Numbered from the stretch's first letter, positions 8,645-16,776 are shown. The stretch: 38,564 bases of DNA from Clostridium sp. CAG:1013 (GCA_000432995.1 HF972676.1:3010-41573); one strand, 5' to 3'. Made by a program: numbers and translations. The notes: generated by a model not told the origin, from the letters alone.

Positions 8645-8690
8645 AACAAAGATCCTGCCAAAATCACGAAAAGGCAGGATCTTTGTTTGA
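8645..8690 (+). terminator. Terminator after the locus A response regulator
   Basis: CAAAGATCCTGCC (8647-8659) pairs with GGCAGGATCTTTG (8673-8685) across a 13-nt loop, followed by TTTG. The stem is strong but the T-run is short. It separates the regulatory genes from the transporter operon. Confidence 0.75.
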
Positions 8691-8834
8691 TTTCAGCCGG
8701 GCCCGAAAAGACAAAAAGTAAAGAAAACAACATTAAAGGTAATATTTTTTACAATGGATTGAAATTTTGAACAAACTGTGTCTGAAAACCCATAGGGGAG
8801 GTCTTTTTTTCGGTAGAGCCAGATTCTACAAATC

Positions 8835-8843
8835 TGTTATAGT
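8835..8843 (+). promoter_or_regulatory. Candidate extended -10 promoter of the locus A transporter operon
   Basis: TGTTATAGT (8835-8843) is an extended -10 (TG-N-TATAGT) about 50 nt before the binding-protein ATG. No convincing -35 is visible. That would fit a promoter dependent on an AraC-type activator such as the YesN-like regulator upstream; this is inference. Confidence 0.4.
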
Positions 8844-8895
8844 AAAAACACCAAAACAACGGGCAGTGATGCCACAGGAAAGGAACGGTAAAATC

Positions 8896-10431
8896 ATGAA
8901 ACAAAGACGATGGGTAGCCGCTTTGCTGGCAATGGCAATGCTTCTCAGCTTATTGACAGGCTGCGGCAGCGGGAACGGCACGTCCTCCACCGGAACTGGC
9001 GGGAATTCTCAAAGCCAGACAGAGGAAACAGAGACTTCCTCCACCGGCGAAACCGACGAAGACGTGTACACTGTGCGGGTGATGAACATTCACACCGCCA
9101 AGACGGAAGATTGTGAAGAGGTCTCTGAATATATCAGCAGCATCACGCGGGATCTGGTAGGCGCCAACGTGGAGATCGTGGCAGGCGTCACTGGCGAGCA
9201 GGTTAACCTGGCCCTCACCTCCGGCGAGAAAATGGATCTGCTGGGTGTATTTTCCTGGGTCACTCCCTTCTCCAACCTGATCTCCAACGGCCAGATTCTT
9301 CCCTTGGACGATCTGCTGGCTGAGTACGGCACCGATATGCTGGATATGATCAGCGAGGCCGATTGGAAATGCGTTTCCATGAATGGCCAAATTTATGGGG
9401 TTCCGATGAACAAGGATAAGGCGCAGACCAAGGCATTCCAGATGCGCAAAGATTATGTGGACCAGCTCAACATCGATGTGGATTCCATCAAGAATCTGGA
9501 CGATCTGGAAGCAGTGCTGCGCCAGGTCAAGGAAGAACTGCCCGATGTGTACCCGGTGGTAAGCGCCGCCGGTTCCATCAATCTTCCCTTGCTTTTTGAC
9601 GACCTGTCCGACGGCTTCGGTGTTCTGGAGGACATGACTTCCGATGACACCACCGTGGTCAACCTGTACGAGACCAAGTCCTATGAGGATATGGTCAACC
9701 GCATGTATCGTTGGGCTCAGGAAGGCCTGATTATGCCTGACGCTTCCAGCAACACCTCTTCTATCGAGCAGCTGCTGGGCGCCGGCACCGGTTTTGGCGG
9801 ATTCGTTCCCTCCAAGCCTGGCGCCACTCTGCAGGCCAGCCGTGAGGCCGGTGCGGAACTGGTTCAGGTTCAGTTGACCGAGCCTTTCTCCACCACTGGT
9901 ATGGTTGCTTCTCCCTACTGCATCGCTGCCAGCAGCGAAAACCCTGAAAAGGCAATGCAGGTTCTGAACCTGATGTACACCAACGCCGATGTTTCCAACG
10001 CTTTCATCTATGGTCTGGAAGGCAAGCATTGGCAGTGGGTTGATAAGGAAAACAACGTGGTCGGCTACGCCGATGGCATCACCACCGAAAACACCGGTTA
10101 TTCCGTTCTGGGCTGGGCATGGCCCAACCAGCAGGTGGGCGCCATCTGGGACGGCGACGAACTGGACATCTGGGACCAGCTGAGCTCCTTCAACGCTGAA
10201 GCCACCGCTTCTCCCGCCAAGGGCTTTACCTGGGACAACTCCAGCGTGCTCAACGAAGTGACCGCTTGCCAGAACGTTATCAGCAAGTACAAAAACGGCC
10301 TGGAGTGCGGCATGCTGAATCCTGCTGAGACGCTGCCTCAAATGAATCAGGAACTGAAAGACGCCGGCTTGGAAACCATTATCGCGGAAAAGCAAGCACA
10401 GCTTGACGCTTGGCTCGCTGAGCAAGAGTAA
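8896..10431 (+). CDS. Sugar ABC transporter substrate-binding lipoprotein, LipO-like (locus A)
   Basis: This 511-aa extracytoplasmic lipoprotein binds an oligosaccharide or similar solute for the two permeases that follow. The signal peptide ends in LLSLLTGC, with Cys at about residue 19. A Ser/Thr/Gly/Glu-rich linker of about 35 residues follows, then a bilobal family 1-type domain. I start at the ATG at 8896 because the signal peptide begins there and AGGAAAGGAA lies upstream; the frame is open further upstream without signal-peptide character. It lies in the order binding protein, LplB-type permease, YtcP-type permease, which is typical for large-oligosaccharide importers in Bacillota. Codon use is more GC-rich than in the two-component genes upstream, consistent with high expression. 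Ligand unknown. Confidence 0.93.
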   Translation: MKQRRWVAALLAMAMLLSLLTGCGSGNGTSSTGTGGNSQSQTEETETSSTGETDEDVYTVRVMNIHTAKTEDCEEVSEYISSITRDLVGANVEIVAGVTGEQVNLALTSGEKMDLLGVFSWVTPFSNLISNGQILPLDDLLAEYGTDMLDMISEADWKCVSMNGQIYGVPMNKDKAQTKAFQMRKDYVDQLNIDVDSIKNLDDLEAVLRQVKEELPDVYPVVSAAGSINLPLLFDDLSDGFGVLEDMTSDDTTVVNLYETKSYEDMVNRMYRWAQEGLIMPDASSNTSSIEQLLGAGTGFGGFVPSKPGATLQASREAGAELVQVQLTEPFSTTGMVASPYCIAASSENPEKAMQVLNLMYTNADVSNAFIYGLEGKHWQWVDKENNVVGYADGITTENTGYSVLGWAWPNQQVGAIWDGDELDIWDQLSSFNAEATASPAKGFTWDNSSVLNEVTACQNVISKYKNGLECGMLNPAETLPQMNQELKDAGLETIIAEKQAQLDAWLAEQE

Positions 10432-10448
10432 ACATATAGAAAGGGATG

Positions 10449-10484
10449 CGGCGGAGGTGTTCAAAAAGCTTCCGCCGTTTCTTT
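10449..10484 (+). terminator. Intercistronic hairpin or partial terminator after the binding protein
   Basis: CGGCGGA (10449-10455) pairs with TCCGCCG (10471-10477), followed by TTTCTTTT. It lies in the 69-nt gap between the binding-protein and permease genes. It probably lets only part of the transcripts read through, so that the binding protein is made in excess. Confidence 0.6.
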
Positions 10485-10500
10485 TCAGAAAGGAATCGGT

Positions 10501-11427
10501 ATGAAAAAAGGCTTTGCGAAACGGAGCAAATTCCTGCGGTATCTGCCCCTTTACCTGATGATGCTGCCCGGCTGCTTATACCTCATCATCAACAACTATA
10601 TCCCCATGACGGGTATCGTACTGGCATTTAAGCGCTATCATTTCTCCACAGGAATCTACAACAGCCCCAATATTGGATTTGACAACTTCAAGTTTCTGTT
10701 TAACACCAAGGACGCTTGGATCATCACCCGCAACACCCTGGCGTACAACCTGGTATTCATTGTACTGGGCACTGTGCTGGCCATCGCCGTGGCTATCATC
10801 CTCAATGAGATCCGGGCCAAACAGGCAAAACAGTTCTATCAAACCATCATCTTAGTTCCCTTCCTGATCTCTATCGTCATTGTCAGTTATCTGGTTTACG
10901 CCTTTTTGAACACTGAAAATGGCTTTATCAACAACAGCATCCTGGAGCCTCTTGGAAAAGACATCATTTCCTGGTATTCCTCTCCCCAATACTGGCCGGT
11001 TATTTTGGTCTTGGTGAACATTTGGAAAGGCTTGGGATATAACAGTATTCTCTACTATGCCACCTTGGTGGGCATCGACCGGGAACTGTACGAAGCCGCT
11101 GTGATCGACGGTGCTTCCCGCTGGAAGCAGATCAAGCACATCACTCTTCCCGGATTGAAAGCCACCATCATCATTCTCACCCTGATGAGCATCAGCAAGA
11201 TCTTCTACTCCGATTTTGGTCTGTTCTATCAGGTTCCCATGAACCAAGGGCCTCTGCTGGACGTCACCAACACCATCGACACCTATGTTTACCGTGGTTT
11301 GATGAATTCCACCAACTTGGGCATGACGGCAGCTGCCGGATTGTATCAGTCCTTTGTGGGCTTCGTCCTGGTGATCACCGCCAACCTGGTCGTCCGTAAA
11401 ATTGATTCGGACAGCGCTCTATTCTAA
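10501..11427 (+). CDS. LplB-type sugar ABC transporter permease (locus A)
   Basis: This 308-aa inner-membrane permease forms one half of the channel of the locus A importer. The N-terminus has the LplB-like pattern LPLYLMMLPGCLYLIINNY, followed by IPMTGIVLAFKRY and PNIGFDNFKFLF. About six membrane segments are visible. The cytoplasmic EAA loop is YEAAVIDGASRWKQIKHIT, which docks on the ATPase. AGAAAGGAA precedes the ATG. No ATP-binding gene is found in this operon; in this family a shared MsmX-like ATPase usually serves several importers, which I infer here. Confidence 0.94.
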   Translation: MKKGFAKRSKFLRYLPLYLMMLPGCLYLIINNYIPMTGIVLAFKRYHFSTGIYNSPNIGFDNFKFLFNTKDAWIITRNTLAYNLVFIVLGTVLAIAVAIILNEIRAKQAKQFYQTIILVPFLISIVIVSYLVYAFLNTENGFINNSILEPLGKDIISWYSSPQYWPVILVLVNIWKGLGYNSILYYATLVGIDRELYEAAVIDGASRWKQIKHITLPGLKATIIILTLMSISKIFYSDFGLFYQVPMNQGPLLDVTNTIDTYVYRGLMNSTNLGMTAAAGLYQSFVGFVLVITANLVVRKIDSDSALF

Positions 11428-11448
11428 TAAAAGGAGGCTCCTCACACT

Positions 11449-12327
11449 ATGGTAGAAAAAAATAAGGGCTTCCAGATTATAGCCCACTGTATTATGATCC
11501 TGCTGACTCTGTTTTGCCTGCTTCCTTTTTTGCTGCTCATCGCTTCTTCTTTTACAGACGAAACCACACTGATCCAAGACGGTTACGCCTTTTTCCCCAA
11601 GAAACTCAGCCTGGAAGCATATCGGTACCTGCTTGTGGACTCCACTGCCATTGCCAGAGGGTACCTGATTTCCGTGGTCGTCACGGTTGTGGGAACCACC
11701 ATCAACCTGCTGCTTACCGTGATGCTGGCCTATCCCCTCTCCCGGAAAGATCTGCCCAAACGTAACTTTTTCGCTTTCTTCCTCTTCTTTACCATGCTCT
11801 TCAACGGCGGTCTTGTTCCCACCTACATCATGTGGACGCAGACCTTCCACATCAAGAACACCATTTTTGCTCTTTTGGTCCCTGGTCTGCTCATGAACGC
11901 GTTTAACGTGATTATGATGCGCACCTATATTAACTCCAATATTCCCGACGCGGTGATCGAAGCCGCCCGGATCGACGGCTCGGGAGAATTCCGCCTGCTG
12001 ATCCAGATCATTCTTCCCATGTCGCTGCCCATTGTGGCAACTTTGGCCCTTTTGGCAGGACTGGCCTATTGGAATGACTGGCTGAATGGCCTATACTACA
12101 TTACAGACGACCGTCTATTCAGCATTCAAGTCATCTTAAACCGCATGCTGACAAAAACGGAAATGCTCAAACAGGCAGCTACCACCGGTGTTTCCATGGG
12201 ACCCATGCCGGAAATCGGCATCAAGATGGCTGTGGCCGTATTGGGTGCCTTGCCCGTGTTGATCGTTTATCCGTTCTTCCAACGCTATTTTGTGAAAGGC
12301 ATCGCCATTGGTGCCGTGAAAGGATAA
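11449..12327 (+). CDS. YtcP-type sugar ABC transporter permease (locus A)
   Basis: This 292-aa inner-membrane permease is the partner of the preceding LplB-type protein. It has the typical opening membrane segment with LLPFLLLIASSFTDE, a second half with PLSRKDLPKRNFF and FNGGLVPTYIMW, and the EAA loop IEAARIDGSGEFRLLIQI. The C-terminus YFVKGIAIGAVKG is characteristic of the family; the paralogue of locus B ends YFVKGVMIGSVKE. AAGGAGG lies 11 nt before the ATG, and the gene follows the first permease by 21 nt. It is probably co-transcribed through the GH172 gene, which starts 4 nt after its stop. Confidence 0.94.
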   Translation: MVEKNKGFQIIAHCIMILLTLFCLLPFLLLIASSFTDETTLIQDGYAFFPKKLSLEAYRYLLVDSTAIARGYLISVVVTVVGTTINLLLTVMLAYPLSRKDLPKRNFFAFFLFFTMLFNGGLVPTYIMWTQTFHIKNTIFALLVPGLLMNAFNVIMMRTYINSNIPDAVIEAARIDGSGEFRLLIQIILPMSLPIVATLALLAGLAYWNDWLNGLYYITDDRLFSIQVILNRMLTKTEMLKQAATTGVSMGPMPEIGIKMAVAVLGALPVLIVYPFFQRYFVKGIAIGAVKG

Positions 12328-12331
12328 CTCT

Positions 12332-13393
12332 ATGGAACTCTTTACTTATCAGTCACTCCAGCCCGTTTGGGTCAGCTTTGAAAATCCCACCGGCACTCCT
12401 GGAGCCGGCGGAACAGAAAACTATGGAGCCAAGGGCCATCCCTTTGAATTCCTGGCCGCAGGCGAAGAGAAAGTCCTCTGCGACGTAGAGGGCCCCGGCG
12501 TGATCCGGCGGATCTGGTTCACTCTGGAAGACCGCAGTCAGGAGATGCTGGAAAACATCTACCTGTGCGGCTATTGGGATGGCGAAACAGAGCCTTCCGT
12601 GTACGCGCCCATTGGAGATTTCTTCTGCATGGGATACGGCGGGATGAAACCCTTTGAAAACGAATTTTTCGCCTCCCCGGAAGGCCGTTCCTTCCTGTGC
12701 CAAATCCCCATGCCGTTCCTCAAGCGTGGAAAACTCACCTTAAAGAATCTTTCTTCAAAAGAGAACGGTCATTTATTTTACGACGTGGATCTGACCAAAC
12801 AGGAATTGCCGGAAGACACTCTTTATTTCCATGCGCTCCATCGTGGGCCCTGTCAGAATGAGTTGGGAAAAGACGTGGTCATTCTTCCCGAGACTTGCGG
12901 CAAAGGCCGTTTCCTGGGCATGAATGTGACTATTTTCCCCAATACCCAGTACAAGGACAGCTGGTGGGGAGAAGGCGAAGTCAAGATTTACCTCAATGGG
13001 GAATCCACTCCCTCTCTGGTCGGCACAGGAACCGAGGACTACATCAGCACTGCCTGGGGACAAGGCACCTTTATCAACCGGTTCCAGGGCTGTATGGCCG
13101 TAGATCCCTCCGGAGCCTCTTTCTACCGGTTCCATCAGAAAGACCCCATCTTCTTCCCGGAAAAATGCAGGGTAGAATTACAAGCTATTGGAGGCGCCTC
13201 CAAGCAGATGGCTCAAAAGTTCATGGAACAGGGCAGCAATATGATCCCCCTGGCTTATGATTTGAACGGAAGAATGACCCATCTCTACAAGAAAGACTGG
13301 CAGTGGAGTGATGTGCCGGAAGATGGATTCATCACGTTTTACCGGCAAGACACCTTCTCTACCGTCGCTTATTACTACTTACAGCGCATTTAA
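12332..13393 (+). CDS. GH172 (DUF2961) glycoside hydrolase, cytosolic
   Basis: This 353-aa DUF2961 protein belongs to glycoside hydrolase family 172. Characterised members act on alpha-D-fructofuranosides or D-arabinofuranosides. Family landmarks are AGGTENYGAKGHPFEFL (25-41), GPGVIRRIWFTL (54-65), the WWGEGEVKIYLNGE block (211-224) and GTGTEDY (231-237). E214 and E235 lie 21 residues apart, the same spacing as the two catalytic glutamates I recall for the bifidobacterial enzyme (E270/E291), so they are the likely catalytic pair. There is no signal peptide, so it should act on sugars imported by the transporter encoded directly upstream. It is shorter than the characterised enzymes, as far as I recall. 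The start is 4 nt after the permease stop, with AAAGG as a weak ribosome site overlapping the permease end, so translation is probably coupled. Confidence 0.88.
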   Translation: MELFTYQSLQPVWVSFENPTGTPGAGGTENYGAKGHPFEFLAAGEEKVLCDVEGPGVIRRIWFTLEDRSQEMLENIYLCGYWDGETEPSVYAPIGDFFCMGYGGMKPFENEFFASPEGRSFLCQIPMPFLKRGKLTLKNLSSKENGHLFYDVDLTKQELPEDTLYFHALHRGPCQNELGKDVVILPETCGKGRFLGMNVTIFPNTQYKDSWWGEGEVKIYLNGESTPSLVGTGTEDYISTAWGQGTFINRFQGCMAVDPSGASFYRFHQKDPIFFPEKCRVELQAIGGASKQMAQKFMEQGSNMIPLAYDLNGRMTHLYKKDWQWSDVPEDGFITFYRQDTFSTVAYYYLQRI

Positions 13394-13428
13394 CCTTCAA
13401 ACAATTTTCCTCCAAGGGGCAAACCCCC

Positions 13429-13466
13429 AAAAGACCAGGTGCAGAAACTTAGCACCTGGTCTTTTT
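13429..13466 (+). terminator. Terminator of the locus A transporter/GH172 operon
   Basis: AAAAGACCAGGTGC (13429-13442) pairs with GCACCTGGTCTTTT (13452-13465), with a 9-nt loop and a short T-run. It separates the GRE genes from the sugar operon. Confidence 0.92.
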
Positions 13467-13563
13467 CTATCCCCAGGTTCCCGGTATCTCCCTTGCAAAA
13501 AAACCTTTTTCAAAACCTTCCACAGGTGATTGAAAAAAAGCAAAATTACTCTTCGTAATCTCG

Positions 13564-13592
13564 TTGACTGTTGCTCTCTTTTTATATATAAT
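13564..13592 (+). promoter_or_regulatory. Promoter of the GRE activase/GRE operon
   Basis: TTGACT (13564-13569) and a perfect TATAAT (13587-13592) are separated by exactly 17 nt. The predicted start is near 13599, about 105 nt upstream of the activase ATG. The RNA would begin almost exactly at the first stem of the leader structure described next. Confidence 0.82.
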
Positions 13593-13602
13593 CGGCTCAA
13601 AC

Positions 13603-13659
13603 GGGAAGAGGTAGAGGAAAGTCTTTTCCGCGCCGTGAAGGTAAGGCGTCTCTCTTCCC
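13603..13659 (+). promoter_or_regulatory. Candidate structured leader RNA (three-way junction) before the GRE operon
   Basis: GGGAAGAG (13603-13610) pairs with CTCTTCCC (13652-13659) as a closing stem. Inside it GGAAA (13616-13620) pairs with TTTCC (13625-13629), and CGCC (13631-13634) pairs with GGCG (13645-13648). Together they form a compact three-way junction at the very 5' end of the predicted transcript. No terminator follows, so any control would act on translation or stability. It matches no riboswitch class that I recognise. The pairings are read directly from the sequence; a regulatory role is inference. Confidence 0.4.
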
Positions 13660-13703
13660 CCACAAGAACGCAACAACTGATCTCATATACAGGAGATTTT
13701 TCC

Positions 13704-14534
13704 ATGGACGGAATTATATTTGACATACAGCGTTTTTCGGTGCATGACGGACCCGGCATCCGCACCACTGTCTTTATGAAAGGATGCCCCTTGCGGTGCC
13801 GGTGGTGCCACAACCCGGAAGGTCTGTCCCAGGCACCCCAGCTGCAATATATGGAGCAGGAATGTATCCAGTGTGGGCTCTGCGGAGATCGTTCCTCTCT
13901 GGAGGACGCAAAGAAATGCCCCACCGGCGCTTTAAAGGTCTGCGGGAGGACCATCAGCACAGAAGCGCTGTTGGAGGAGGTCCTGCGGGATAAGGCATTT
14001 TACGGAGAGGAAGGCGGCGTCACCTTTTCCGGAGGAGAGTGCATGATCCAAGGGGATTTCGTGGCGAAAATGCTGAGACTGCTCAAAGCCAGAGGGATTT
14101 CCACTGCCATCGACACTTCCGGCTGTACGGATTGGAGCAGCTTTGAAAAGACTCTGGGCTACTGCGACTGGTATCTCTACGACGTAAAACTGTTTGACCC
14201 CAGACTGCACAAGGAGTACACCGGCGGGGATAACCGACAGATTCTGGAAAATTTGAAAAAGCTGTCGGAAGCGGGACAAAACCTCTGGATCCGGGTGCCG
14301 GTGATCCCGGACGTCAACGACAACGAGGAAGAAATGACCGCCATTGCCGACTTTATAGCGCCGCTGCGAAACATCCAGCAGGTGCGCCTGATGCCGTACC
14401 ACACACTGGGTAAAAGCAAATACCAAACCTTGTTTCTGGAATGCGGCTATCACACCCACAAAAGCATCACGGAAGAACAGTTAAAACGCTTTCAAAAACT
14501 TTTCTCAGACCGGGATATTCCCGTAAAGGAGTAA
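13704..14534 (+). CDS. Glycyl radical enzyme activating enzyme (radical SAM)
   Basis: This 276-aa radical SAM activase should install the glycyl radical on the GRE encoded 4 nt downstream, using S-adenosylmethionine and a [4Fe-4S] cluster. The N-terminus FDIQRFSVHDGPGIRTTVFM is the standard GRE-activase opening. The radical SAM motif is C28-x3-C32-x2-C35 (GCPLRCRWC), and the SAM-binding GGE is in TFSGGEC (107-113). An inserted ferredoxin-like segment has only four Cys (C54, C57, C60, C72; CIQCGLC...KKCPTGAL). This suggests one auxiliary cluster, instead of the two common in activases of eliminase-type GREs or the none of PFL activase. The start is the ATG at 13704, with AGGAG 8 nt upstream; the frame is open further upstream, across the leader RNA, without a start site. 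It should work only under anoxic conditions. Confidence 0.94.
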   Translation: MDGIIFDIQRFSVHDGPGIRTTVFMKGCPLRCRWCHNPEGLSQAPQLQYMEQECIQCGLCGDRSSLEDAKKCPTGALKVCGRTISTEALLEEVLRDKAFYGEEGGVTFSGGECMIQGDFVAKMLRLLKARGISTAIDTSGCTDWSSFEKTLGYCDWYLYDVKLFDPRLHKEYTGGDNRQILENLKKLSEAGQNLWIRVPVIPDVNDNEEEMTAIADFIAPLRNIQQVRLMPYHTLGKSKYQTLFLECGYHTHKSITEEQLKRFQKLFSDRDIPVKE

Positions 14535-14538
14535 TCTT

Positions 14539-16740
14539 ATGACTGCCAAGACAAGATTTCTGCGAGAACAAACTTTAAGCGGCGCCAACAAAGTGATGCG
14601 CGCTCCGCTGCCCAGTCATTGGAGCACGGCCGACCTGCCTTACAGTCTGCCGGAGCGAAAAGCGCTGGGGCTGAAAAAGATCATGGAAGAGATGCCCTTG
14701 TTTATCGGCGAGGAAGAGCTGATCGTAGGCACCAGGACCTTGTTCAAGCCAAACCCCGGCAACGAGGACGGACACGATCGGTACGAGTACGGCCTGCAAA
14801 GCGGCGTGCCCTACGTCACCCAGGAGGAGATTGCCCTTTTTGGAAGCGACCAGAGCTGGACCAACAAAACCCACTACACACCGGATTTCTCCATTCTTTT
14901 GGAAAAGGGCGTAGGTGGGATCTTGGCGGATGTGGAACAGCGAAAGCAGGACCCCACTCTTACCCAGCGTCAGCGGGAATTCCTGTCCAGCGTCCACATC
15001 GCCTATACAGGCCTGCAAACCCTGATCCTGCGGTATGGGGATTACGCGGAAGAATTGGCGGGAAAGGCAAGCGGCGTGGAAAAAGACCGCCTGTCCCAGA
15101 TCGGAGCCGTGTGCCGGAAAATCAGCAGTCAGCCCGCCGAAACCTTCCGGGAGAGTGTGCAGCTGCTTTGGTTCGGGCATCTGGGAACGATTTTAGAGAG
15201 TTTCGAGTTCATCAACTATGGACGGCTGGACGTGATCCTGGGCAAATATTTGAAGGACACCCCGCTGGATGAAGCCCAGCAGCTGTTGGAATGTTTACTG
15301 CTGAAGATGTATGACCAGGTGGACCTTCACACCACCTATCTCAACAAATACGCCGCTCAGCTGGTGGTGACCTTGGGCGGCGTGCTGGAGAATGGAGAGA
15401 ACGGGGTCAACCAGGTGACCATGCTCTTTCTTGACGCCATCGACAACGTGCGCTTACCGGAACCGGAATTCAACCTGCGGATCCACAGCAAAAACCCGCC
15501 GGAATTCCTAGAGCGGGCTACACAGCTGACCATTTCCGGTTGCAACTTCATCTCCTACTACAACGACGACTTGTTTTTGGAAAGCATGGAAAAAGCAGGG
15601 ATCCCGGCGGAGATTGCTCGGCAATACGGTTTTGACCTGTGCCAGGACATGAACATCCCCGGCAAAAGCGACTTCTTTGTGGCCGCCTGGATCTCACTTG
15701 CCTTCGATTTGATGGAATTTCTGAAAAAGAACCGCCATTTCAACAGCTTTGAAGAACTGCTGGATGGGTTCAAAAAAGAATGCGTCCAGAATATCCGTTC
15801 CGCTGTGGAAGGTTTCTCCACCGCCCAGGAACACCTCTTTAAGTTCCGTGATGAGCGGTTTGAGGAGTATTTCGCTGACATTCGTGAGAAAGGTCTGCCC
15901 ATTGACTGGTCCGGCAGAAGTCCTATGTGCCCTCTGCCCTATCTGAGCGGTCTTTTCCACGGCCCCATTGAAAACGCCGTGGACATGGTCTACGAAAGCT
16001 ACCCAGTGAAGGAAAAAGGCGCTATTTTGGGCACGGCCACCGAGGCGGTCAATTCCCTGGCGGCTATTAAAAAAGTGGTTTACGACGACAAACGGTATAC
16101 CCTGGACCAAGTTATCACCGCCTGCGAGCAGAATTATCATGGGGAAGGCCAGGAGATCCTGCGGAATTATCTGTGGAACGCGCCCAAATGGGGCAACGAT
16201 GACCAGTACGTGGACGGAATTGCTGTGGACCTTTTGGAATTCTGCCTGAGAGAGACCTCAAAATACAAGACCTTCTCCGGCGGGCAGCTCCTGGGAGGAA
16301 TCCATCAGCCCCATCCCGTCACTACCGGAGAAGGCCTGATGGCCACCCCCGAAGGCCGATTCTCGGGCACTCCGGTAGCGGTCACCCTGACTCCCGAAAA
16401 CGGAACCATGAAGAATGGACCCACCGCCGCTCTGAGATCTGCCAGCAAGCTGAACCCAGACCTGATCCAGTGGAACTTCTGCATCATGGTGAACTATTTT
16501 GCCTCTGTGTTCCGGGGGAACGATGGCGCCGCTGTCTTTCAAACACTTTTGAAAGGGTATTTCGCACAGGGCGGATTACAGCACCAGCCCAATGTGCTGG
16601 ATGTGGAACAGCTGAAACAAGCCCAGCTCCAACCCGAGCGATACAAAGACTTGATCGTTCGACTGTGGGGTGTCTCGGCCCACTTTGTGGATTTGTCCCG
16701 GGAATTGCAGGACGAACTCATCGCCCGCTTTAGTTATTGA
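14539..16740 (+). CDS. Divergent glycyl radical enzyme (PFL superfamily), unknown substrate
   Basis: This 733-aa enzyme belongs to the pyruvate formate-lyase/glycyl radical superfamily. The PFL-type N-terminal domain includes HYTPDFSILLEKG (112-124). The thiyl Cys is C368 in FDLCQDMNIPG. Known GRE dehydratases and lyases have GC-x-E here, with the Glu as base. This protein has LC-Q-D, so D370 takes the Glu position. It is not a PFL, which has two adjacent Cys. The C-terminal Gly domain carries ATPEGRFSGTPVA and KNGPTAALRSASKL. The radical loop is RLWGVSAHFVDL, with Gly711 in place of the usual RVxGYSA. The active-site parts are present, so it is probably active, but the class is unfamiliar. 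It lies 4 nt after its activase. An eliminase or dehydratase on a diol or sugar-derived substrate is plausible but inferred. Confidence 0.92.
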   Translation: MTAKTRFLREQTLSGANKVMRAPLPSHWSTADLPYSLPERKALGLKKIMEEMPLFIGEEELIVGTRTLFKPNPGNEDGHDRYEYGLQSGVPYVTQEEIALFGSDQSWTNKTHYTPDFSILLEKGVGGILADVEQRKQDPTLTQRQREFLSSVHIAYTGLQTLILRYGDYAEELAGKASGVEKDRLSQIGAVCRKISSQPAETFRESVQLLWFGHLGTILESFEFINYGRLDVILGKYLKDTPLDEAQQLLECLLLKMYDQVDLHTTYLNKYAAQLVVTLGGVLENGENGVNQVTMLFLDAIDNVRLPEPEFNLRIHSKNPPEFLERATQLTISGCNFISYYNDDLFLESMEKAGIPAEIARQYGFDLCQDMNIPGKSDFFVAAWISLAFDLMEFLKKNRHFNSFEELLDGFKKECVQNIRSAVEGFSTAQEHLFKFRDERFEEYFADIREKGLPIDWSGRSPMCPLPYLSGLFHGPIENAVDMVYESYPVKEKGAILGTATEAVNSLAAIKKVVYDDKRYTLDQVITACEQNYHGEGQEILRNYLWNAPKWGNDDQYVDGIAVDLLEFCLRETSKYKTFSGGQLLGGIHQPHPVTTGEGLMATPEGRFSGTPVAVTLTPENGTMKNGPTAALRSASKLNPDLIQWNFCIMVNYFASVFRGNDGAAVFQTLLKGYFAQGGLQHQPNVLDVEQLKQAQLQPERYKDLIVRLWGVSAHFVDLSRELQDELIARFSY

Positions 16741-16776
16741 TTCTTCATGGCCCTGCGGCCGCCCTGCTGACACCAT

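Noticed and set aside
8950..10464. 504-codon minus-strand open frame opposite the locus A binding protein
   Set aside because: It is antisense to a lipoprotein gene with a clear signal peptide, and shows no family features or ribosome site.
13613..13623. AGAGGAAAGTC in the GRE leader resembles the 5' consensus of RNase P RNA
   Set aside because: Only about 100 nt lie before the activase gene, far too little for RNase P RNA (about 350 nt), and other conserved regions are absent.
13530..13703. N-terminal extension of the GRE activase
   Set aside because: It would cover the promoter and leader RNA; AGGAG and the family-typical opening FDIQRFSVHDGPG support the ATG at 13704.
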